Positions 1-5,060 of a stretch of DNA of 39,119 nt are shown here, piece by piece. Both the position numbers and the translations under genes were made by a program. The notes below the pieces were generated by a model that was not told the origin of the DNA, did no database searches, and worked only from the letters and a program-made list of their open reading frames with translations. Positions within the stretch are counted from its first letter, which is position 1, and every line of letters starts with the position of its first letter. Source of the DNA: an uncultured Bacteroidales bacterium (lineage in GTDB: Bacteria; Bacteroidota; Bacteroidia; Bacteroidales; UBA932); assembly GCA_947588835.1 (NCBI GenBank), contig CANPZS010000018.1:1-39119 (forward strand). The letters are read 5' to 3'.

Positions 1-2
1 GA

Positions 3-44
3 TCGGATACCTACAAGGAATACCTGCCGGCTTTGACACGATAA
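3..44 (+). pseudogene. 3' tail of an unidentified gene cut by the window edge
   Basis: An open frame runs in from the left edge and ends at a TAA at 42-44. Only about 13 residues are visible (reading SDTYKEYLPALTR), too few to name a family. Its codons look like real coding sequence for this genome. It could be the end of an intact neighbour outside the window or another decayed fragment, since the next 560 bases hold gene remnants. Confidence 0.3.
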
Positions 45-167
45 AAAATCAGAAAAACAACAGGGGAAAAACAACATGGGCAAACGTCTCTCGACGAGTG
101 TATACTGTTGGACGCCCTAAATTGACCACTAACAAAAGTTACAAAGATTTTTAGTCAAATGTAGACT

Positions 168-425
168 ATGATATTTGTCCCATGTGGTACTTATCTTATG
201 TTTAACCACTTGAGCCGTTTAATGGATGAAATAGCTCCTTGTTTGGGAGAGAGAAATATGTCCAATGTTGGAACAGTAACAATTATTTTCACCTTAGTAC
301 AAAAACCGATTATTGTAATGCCTCATCGTGCCTCGCTTGGTGCACATAGGAACGAACATCAGATCTTTGCGGCAGACAAGTTTGAGGAGTTAATAAATGA
401 TAGTTTATGCAGGCAATCATATTGA
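168..425 (+). pseudogene. Decayed glycosyltransferase family 28-type gene with internal deletion
   Basis: The 85-residue frame joins the two ends of a PssE/EpsF-like glycosyltransferase (GT28 C-terminal fold). These normally small proteins use a UDP-sugar to extend a lipid-linked exopolysaccharide or capsule unit at the inner membrane. The start (MIFVPCGTYLMF, then MDEIAPCLGE) matches the family's usual opening MIFVTVGTQ-x-PFDRL. From about residue 37 it matches the C-terminal nucleotide-sugar site: KPIIVMPHRASLG, then HRNEHQ and KFEEL. The intervening 60 to 70 residues, including the usual HAGMGT segment, are missing or scrambled, and the C-terminal tail degenerates after KFEEL. The match comes from remembered family motifs, not a search. 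The sequence is AT-rich compared with genes further right. The gene is almost certainly non-functional and may be a relic of a polysaccharide locus. Confidence 0.6.
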
Positions 426-456
426 CTGCTTGAATGGGCAAGAATTTCGAAGCTAA

Positions 457-591
457 TTATTAACAGTACCAACTCTTAACAATAAAACGAAGAACGGAAA
501 GCCGTTTACCAGAACCCTCTACACAACCGAGGAGGAACGCGGCATCGCCTATCTCATCGAGACGGACGACTGGCTGAATAAAATTGGGTAA
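457..591 (+). pseudogene. Unidentified C-terminal coding remnant
   Basis: An open frame without an obvious start follows the stop at 454-456 and ends at a TAA at 589-591. From about 481 it has the codon choice and residue mix of real protein (for example GKPFTRTLYTTEEERGIAYL, then ETDDWL). I do not recognise the family. Upstream sequence in other frames gives no continuation, so it reads as the last 35 or so codons of a gene whose 5' part is gone. The rest of 1-612 outside the three remnants shows nothing I can name. Confidence 0.3.
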
Positions 592-612
592 CGCGTTGAT
601 AAAGTCAGGGGG

Positions 613-1860
613 CTACAAATTTTCACTTTTCAGAAAATCATATACATTTACCCATTCCACGCCGTTCTCGTCCTGATGTCGCATAATAAGATCCTCCGTG
701 ACGATAATTTTGCGAAAAGAGTCGTCTATCTTCAAGAGACTCGCCATTTCCTGCTTACGCTTTTCCTCTGTGGACAAACGGTAAGCAGACTGTACATATA
801 TGCGCTCCGAACCTTGATTACAAACGAAATCAACTTCCAATTGATTTCTACGATATGCGCCATCCTTATCCTTTACACGAGTCGGCACTACGCCTACATC
901 CACTAAATATCCACGAAGACGAAGTTCATTAAATATCAGATTTTCCATCAAATGCGGTTCTTCTACCTGCCGGAATCCGAGACATGCATTTCTTAATCCC
1001 AAATCTTCAAAATAGTACTTTTGAGGCGTATCAATGTATCTGCGCCCTTTGATATCATACCGAATACAACGAGTTATGAGAAAAGAATCCTCCAACATCT
1101 CCAAATGCTCTTTCACGGTATTCTGATTTAGTTTTATGCCCTTGACAGTACGAAATGTGTTCTCGATCTTCGAAGGGTTGGTCAAGCCGCCGATACACGA
1201 GGCTACGACATTCAATAGCTCGTCCATCACTTCGACGCTACGAATATGGTATCGCTCCTTGATATCCGTCAAATAGGTTTTCTCAAACAGGCCTTGGAGA
1301 TAATTTATTTTCTTCTGCTCGTTCGGTTCGGTACATACATAAGGCAGGCCGCCATAAGTAAGATACTCCTGAAGTACTTTATACGATTCCATCTCCGGAT
1401 GAGCAGAACTATATTCTGCAAATGACAATGGAGCAACATGAATTTCCTCCCCTCGTCCTCGAAACTCGGTAATCACATCTTTTGACAGGAAGCGAGAATT
1501 CGACCCGGTAACATACACATCTGCATTCTTTATGCTCAAGTACGAATTCAGCACATCTTCAAATTCGTTTACCAACTGAATCTCGTCCAGTAAAATGTAA
1601 TACATGCCTTCATCCGCCATCTTGCTGTCGATATGTTCAATCAGCGCATCCGGGTCTCGATATTTCTTGTTTCTACGGTTTTCAAGATCTAATTCTATGA
1701 TATGATTGTCTTTCACTCCATCCTCAATAAGATACTTCTTGAACAGCTCTCTCAGCAAATATGACTTACCTGAGCGACGGATTCCCGTCACCACCTTTAT
1801 CAGCCCATTATGCCGGCTTGCAATGAGTTTTTTTAGATGTATATCCCGTTTGATCTCCAT
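613..1860 (-). CDS. AAA-family ATPase with C-terminal DUF4143
   Basis: Predicted cytoplasmic ATPase of the AAA_14/DUF4143 class, common in many copies in Bacteroidales and without a firmly assigned role. Near the N-terminus is a Walker A motif (GIRRSGKS); about 60 residues on is a Walker B (YYILLDEIQ). A sensor-like stretch (VYVTGSNS) and an FRGRGEEI arginine segment follow. The last 200 residues resemble DUF4143, a winged-helix plus nuclease-like region with a degenerate core (LEVDFVCNQG, then YVQSAYRL). I chose the ATG at 1860 (415 aa, opening MEIKRDIHLKKL) because family members usually begin this way; an in-frame ATG at 1884 would add eight residues. The gene is markedly more AT-rich than its neighbours to the right, which suggests acquisition. 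A good promoter lies upstream at 1903-1934. It is flanked by decayed genes on both sides. Confidence 0.85.
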   Translation of the reverse strand: MEIKRDIHLKKLIASRHNGLIKVVTGIRRSGKSYLLRELFKKYLIEDGVKDNHIIELDLENRRNKKYRDPDALIEHIDSKMADEGMYYILLDEIQLVNEFEDVLNSYLSIKNADVYVTGSNSRFLSKDVITEFRGRGEEIHVAPLSFAEYSSAHPEMESYKVLQEYLTYGGLPYVCTEPNEQKKINYLQGLFEKTYLTDIKERYHIRSVEVMDELLNVVASCIGGLTNPSKIENTFRTVKGIKLNQNTVKEHLEMLEDSFLITRCIRYDIKGRRYIDTPQKYYFEDLGLRNACLGFRQVEEPHLMENLIFNELRLRGYLVDVGVVPTRVKDKDGAYRRNQLEVDFVCNQGSERIYVQSAYRLSTEEKRKQEMASLLKIDDSFRKIIVTEDLIMRHQDENGVEWVNVYDFLKSENL

Positions 1861-1877
1861 AAATAATGGAATATTTT

Positions 1878-1891
1878 TGGTCATATGACCA
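1878..1891. promoter_or_regulatory. 14-bp perfect palindrome in the ATPase leader
   Basis: TGGTCATATGACCA is a perfect inverted repeat of seven bases per arm, lying 12 to 25 bases downstream of the -7 box of the ATPase promoter. It contains the alternative ATG at 1882-1884. Its position over the expected transcription start region makes a repressor or autoregulatory operator plausible, but a palindrome this short can occur by chance. Confidence 0.3.
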
Positions 1892-1902
1892 CTTTTCTAT
1901 TG

Positions 1903-1934
1903 CAAAAGTAGGCTTTTTATTTTGTTCCACCAAA
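1903..1934 (-). promoter_or_regulatory. Bacteroidota sigma-70-type promoter for the ATPase gene
   Basis: Read on the minus strand, a TTTG (-33 box, 1931-1934) is followed by exactly 20 bases and then TACTTTTG (1903-1910), a perfect match to the TAnnTTTG -7 consensus of the Bacteroidetes primary sigma factor. Transcription would start a few bases further on, leaving roughly 35 bases of leader before the ATG at 1860. Confidence 0.7.
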
Positions 1935-1947
1935 CTAATATCCTCTG

Positions 1948-2024
1948 TTGCGACCGTTGACCGGACATCCTCCCGGTTGAAGAACTTCCGCCGTCTGGCC
2001 ATCGACTACGAATCTCCGGCGGAA
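1948..2024 (+). pseudogene. 3' remnant of an IS5-type transposase
   Basis: The plus frame reads VDRTSSRLKNFRRLAIDYE, which matches the C-terminal signature of IS5/DDE transposases (usually V-V/E-R-T-x-x-W-L-x-x-F-R-R-L-x-x-D-Y-E). About 25 codons survive. The normal continuation (a hydrophobic helix ending in R-R-L or N-K-I) is replaced by unrelated residues and a TGA at 2043-2045. The frame runs straight into the 3' end of the carbonic anhydrase gene. To the left the DNA turns AT-rich at about 1950, so this scrap marks the edge between the foreign segment and resident chromosome. No terminal inverted repeats were identified. Confidence 0.55.
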
Positions 2025-2025
2025 T

Positions 2026-2571
2026 TCAGCACTGCAGGACGGTGAGGGCGCCGGTGACCGAGTCCATCATGTAGCCGCCTACATTGACATCCGACGGTAT
2101 GAGGGGATGGTTCCGCACGAGTTCGACGGTCTTGCGTACGGATTCGGCGGTGTCGTCGAAGCCTTGCAGCCATTTTTCGAGGTCTATGCCGCACCGTCCG
2201 ATCAGTTCGATGTCCCGGGCGGGAATGCCGCGCTCTTTCATGAGGTGCAGCATTTCCGCCCCTTTCATGCCTTGTACGCCGCAGTCGGTGTGTCCGATGA
2301 TCATTATCTCGTTCACTCCGAGTTCATAGATGCCTACGAGCAGGCTCCTTACAGTGCTGTCGAAAGGATCGGTGATACACGCGCCGGCATTCTTTATCAT
2401 TTTCACATCCCCGTTTTTGATGCCGAGCGCGGCGGGCAGAAGTTCCACAAGCCTCGTGTCCATGCAGGTGACTATGGCCGTGCGTTTCTTCGGAAATTTG
2501 TCGCAGGCATATTTTTCATAGCCTTTTTCCGCAACGAAACGTTTGTTGAATTCGAGAATTTCGTCAATCAT
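2026..2571 (-). CDS. Beta-class carbonic anhydrase
   Basis: Zinc enzyme that interconverts CO2 and bicarbonate in the cytoplasm, supplying bicarbonate to carboxylases and balancing pH. At 181 residues it has the normal length of the compact beta class. The zinc and catalytic residues are visible: C36-x-D38-x-R40 (CMDTR), then H94-x-x-C97 (HTDCG), with the expected glycine-rich GACITDPF stretch between. The ATG at 2571 gives the typical short helical N-terminus. It lies 18 bases downstream of the unknown gene 2590-3252 on the same strand and is probably cotranscribed with it. The stop codon directly abuts the transposase remnant, so the natural downstream region may have been lost. Confidence 0.92.
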   Translation of the reverse strand: MIDEILEFNKRFVAEKGYEKYACDKFPKKRTAIVTCMDTRLVELLPAALGIKNGDVKMIKNAGACITDPFDSTVRSLLVGIYELGVNEIMIIGHTDCGVQGMKGAEMLHLMKERGIPARDIELIGRCGIDLEKWLQGFDDTAESVRKTVELVRNHPLIPSDVNVGGYMMDSVTGALTVLQC

Positions 2572-2589
2572 GGTGCTGTATTTTAAAAG

Positions 2590-3252
2590 TTATTGAAGTT
2601 CTGATTCTTCCAACTGGCGGCGGAGGGCGCGGAAATAGAAGTCGTGGCGCTGCGCGGAGGTGATGGGAAGGCTGACGAGGCGTGCGGAGTCCTTGATCCC
2701 GTCGTCGAGATTGCACACGTACAGGCAGCTTGTTTCCGAAAGGTACAGGCTGTTGTAACGTATGTCCATATATTTCTGCAGGCTCATGGCGTAACGGCAG
2801 GTCTTTACCGCTTCGGACGTTTTCAGAGGGTCCTTGCAGAAGATATACAGTCCCATCCGGTCGAATCTGCCGTAGAATCCGTTTCCTGCCTTTGAGATCT
2901 TGCTTTCGAGTATCCGCCGCAGGGGCATGGCAAGTTCCCAGTATTCCAATTCTTTGGCGCCTATGTAGCGTCCTCCGCCCAGACCGTAGGCATATCCGTT
3001 TTCTATGATGTGCTTGAGATCCTCTTTTTCCCCGTCGGGGTGCGTCAGGCCGGCAATCTCCTTCAGCAGCTGATCCGCGGCCGTCTTGCTTTCTTCCATC
3101 GCCCGTGTCACCTCTATTCCCATGCTTCTGTCGTTCCCGGACTGCAGATCGGGGCGGTCGCGGTTTACGAGTCCGTCGAATTCGCCTCCGAGGAGGGCTG
3201 AAAGCGATATCTGTGCGTATTGTTCAAAAAAACATGTTCCGTATTTCCGCAT
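2590..3252 (-). CDS. Conserved protein of unknown function, possible PD-(D/E)xK-like core
   Basis: I do not recognise a named family. The 220-residue protein starts at the ATG at 3252; a TTG two codons upstream is less likely. It has no signal peptide or membrane segment, so it should be cytoplasmic. Residues about 30-52 read NRDRPDLQSGN then MGIEVTRAME, an R-P-D followed some 12 residues later by a strand ending in G-I-E-V-T. This pattern resembles the core of nuclease-like PD-(D/E)xK folds (PD ... E-x-K, here E-x-T), so a nuclease-derived fold is possible but unproven. A glycine-rich YGLGGGRYIG stretch lies mid-protein. The gene precedes carbonic anhydrase by 18 bases on the same strand. 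A weak -7-like TATATTCG lies upstream (3291-3298, minus strand). Confidence 0.7.
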   Translation of the reverse strand: MRKYGTCFFEQYAQISLSALLGGEFDGLVNRDRPDLQSGNDRSMGIEVTRAMEESKTAADQLLKEIAGLTHPDGEKEDLKHIIENGYAYGLGGGRYIGAKELEYWELAMPLRRILESKISKAGNGFYGRFDRMGLYIFCKDPLKTSEAVKTCRYAMSLQKYMDIRYNSLYLSETSCLYVCNLDDGIKDSARLVSLPITSAQRHDFYFRALRRQLEESELQ

Positions 3253-3310
3253 TTTCAATCCGGACCGGCATTTGTGCCCGTGCCCTGGTGCGAATATAAG
3301 AAAAAATAGC

Positions 3311-3341
3311 TTTGTACTGTATGATAATTTCTCTATCTTTG
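3311..3341 (+). promoter_or_regulatory. Promoter of the HU-like / murein-recycling operon
   Basis: TTTG (3311-3314), a 19-base spacer and TATCTTTG (3334-3341) match both boxes of the Bacteroidetes primary promoter exactly. The ATG at 3370 lies about 28 bases downstream of the -7 box. The next four genes are overlapping or closely spaced, so this promoter probably drives all five up to 10061. Confidence 0.75.
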
Positions 3342-3369
3342 CTATTCATAGAAAAATCGTTTTTCGCAC

Positions 3370-4314
3370 ATGGATATCGACCTGCTGGCAAAGATGGTCA
3401 AAGAGATTATTCTTGACAACGACACTGTGACGCTGCCCGGCATAGGCTCTTTTGCCGCCGAACTGATACCTTCGTCATTTACGGACAGGGGGTATGTCAT
3501 AACGCCGCCTTACCGCAGGCTGACATTTACGGAACGGGAGGGGACGGACAGCCTTCTGACGGATTTCTATGCCGCCGGCAATTCGATGGACAAAGTGAGC
3601 GCCGCTAAGATACTGAACGATTTCCTGTCCGAGATGAAAGAATTGCTGAAGGTGCGCAAGACCATTCTCCTGCCGGGGCTGGGCAAATTGCGCGCGACGA
3701 GGGAAAACATTTTTTTCTTCGTTCCCGACGAGGATCTTGATATTTATCCTGCAGGATTCGGCCTAGGGCCGGTGTCGCTGAAGTCGCATGCGGATGAGGA
3801 CGGCGCGGCTCCGTCGTCCGTTGCATATCTTAACGTGCCGGAAGCCACTTCTGCCGCTGCGGCGGAGGAAGTGCCTAAGAAAGAGGAACAGGAACAGGAA
3901 CAGGAACAGCCTGCCGAAATAGAGGTCGTTGCCGTTGCCGGAACGCCGGAGGAATCCGATGCTGCGGCGGAAACTGATGTTGCCGCCGAAACAATTGCTG
4001 TTGCAGAAACAGCCGACATGGCTGAAACAAATGCCGCAGCCGCCGAGACTGCCGCCGCGGTTGAAACGGATACGGCTGCGGTCGCCGAAACGGCTGATTT
4101 GCCGGCAGAGAATGCTGCGGCTGCGCCTGCGGAGGAGCACAAGGCTGTCCGCGGCGGCGGAAGGACCGCACTGAAAGTGATTTTCATAGTTGCGGCTTCG
4201 CTGCTTGTGCTCGCCATATCGTACCTTGTTTTCGCCAATCTGGCGCCGGATGCCCTTGACAGGCTTCTTTATACCGACGAAGAACTTGAAATAATTGAAA
4301 GAGCGGGATGGTAG
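3370..4314 (+). CDS. Membrane-anchored HU-CCDC81-type protein
   Basis: The N-terminal 130 residues resemble paired HU-CCDC81-like domains of Bacteroidetes: each half carries the LPGxG signature (LPGIGSFAAELIP near residue 20; LPGLGKLRAT near 98) of HU/IHF-like folds. Next comes a low-complexity linker (about 139-262) rich in Ala, Glu and Thr, including a run of Glu-Gln pairs encoded by a hexamer repeat. One transmembrane helix at about 268-290 (LKVIFIVAASLLVLAISYLV) is followed by a short acidic tail. The HU-like part therefore probably sits in the cytoplasm tethered to the inner membrane. In related proteins the C-terminus carries a SPOR domain that binds denuded peptidoglycan; none is present here. 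It is first in the operon and overlaps the thioesterase gene by seven bases. DNA binding is not assured for this HU subfamily. Confidence 0.75.
   Translation: MDIDLLAKMVKEIILDNDTVTLPGIGSFAAELIPSSFTDRGYVITPPYRRLTFTEREGTDSLLTDFYAAGNSMDKVSAAKILNDFLSEMKELLKVRKTILLPGLGKLRATRENIFFFVPDEDLDIYPAGFGLGPVSLKSHADEDGAAPSSVAYLNVPEATSAAAAEEVPKKEEQEQEQEQPAEIEVVAVAGTPEESDAAAETDVAAETIAVAETADMAETNAAAAETAAAVETDTAAVAETADLPAENAAAAPAEEHKAVRGGGRTALKVIFIVAASLLVLAISYLVFANLAPDALDRLLYTDEELEIIERAGW
3885..3908 (+). repeat. GGAACA hexamer repeat, four copies
   Basis: Four perfect tandem GGAACA units encode alternating Glu-Gln in the linker of the HU-like protein. Copy-number changes would lengthen or shorten the linker by two residues without shifting the frame. 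Confidence 0.85.
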
Positions 4315-5060
4315 ATATTTACAGACAGGATGACAAATATTGCCGGAGGTTCCGCATCCCATGCTATGAGACGGACGGTGAATTTCGCCTGAAGGCGTCC
4401 TCATTCATGGACATGGCCCAGGAAATAGCCTATTGGGCCGCACGGATGCTTGGCTTCGGCTACGACGATCTGCTGACGCATCATACTGCATGGGTGCTCT
4501 CGCGGATGCATTTCCATTACACGGAAGCCCCGAAGTGGCGTGATGAAGTGGTCTTGAAGACATGGCACAAGGGAGCCGACGGGGCGTTCTATCTGAGGGA
4601 TTTCCGTCTGGAGAGCCCCGAGGGCAGACACTATGTGGAATGTACGAGTTCGTGGCTCGTTATAGACGTGGACAGCCGGCATATAGTCCGCGATCCTGCC
4701 GTGGCCGGCCTTGTGCCGGCGGAAGGCATGGCTGTCGAACACGCCATCGAGGAGCCTTGTCCGAAACTTTCCGTGCCGGCCGGCATCGAGATGGAGCAGG
4801 CGGCTTCTCACCGCGTGGGTTATTCGGACATTGATTTTCTCGGACATACCAACAATGCATGCTATATGGTGTGGGCCATGGACTGCATAGATTACGATAC
4901 GGCTGCTTCGAAGTGCGTGAAGGACGTTTATATTAATTTCAACAGGGAAACAAGGGCGGGGGATACGGTGCAGCTCCGCCGTGCGGCGGACGGCGGCACA
5001 TACTATATTGACGGCCTGGTGAACGGCAAGTCCGCATTCTGCATAAGGATTGAATTATGA
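4308..5060 (+). CDS. Acyl-ACP thioesterase (FatA/FatB-type double hot-dog)
   Basis: Expected to hydrolyse acyl-ACP to free fatty acid and ACP in the cytoplasm. The 250 residues are normal for bacterial FatA/B-like enzymes. The first hot-dog domain carries the long helix MDMAQEIAYWAARMLGFGYDDL followed by the W-V-L-S-R-M strand; the second begins near residue 170 with YSDIDFLGHTNN. In plant FatB the equivalent motif D-x-N-x-H supplies catalytic Asp, Asn and His. Here D176 and H180 remain but the Asn position is Leu (L178). That may lower or change activity and should be checked by alignment. The start overlaps the end of the upstream gene (ATGGTAG), and its stop overlaps the next start (ATGA), so translational coupling is likely. 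Confidence 0.88.
   Translation: MVDIYRQDDKYCRRFRIPCYETDGEFRLKASSFMDMAQEIAYWAARMLGFGYDDLLTHHTAWVLSRMHFHYTEAPKWRDEVVLKTWHKGADGAFYLRDFRLESPEGRHYVECTSSWLVIDVDSRHIVRDPAVAGLVPAEGMAVEHAIEEPCPKLSVPAGIEMEQAASHRVGYSDIDFLGHTNNACYMVWAMDCIDYDTAASKCVKDVYINFNRETRAGDTVQLRRAADGGTYYIDGLVNGKSAFCIRIEL

Noticed and set aside
1808..2002. 64-codon minus-strand frame between the ATPase and carbonic anhydrase genes
   Set aside because: It is the complement of the transposase remnant plus the ATPase leader and overlaps the promoter.
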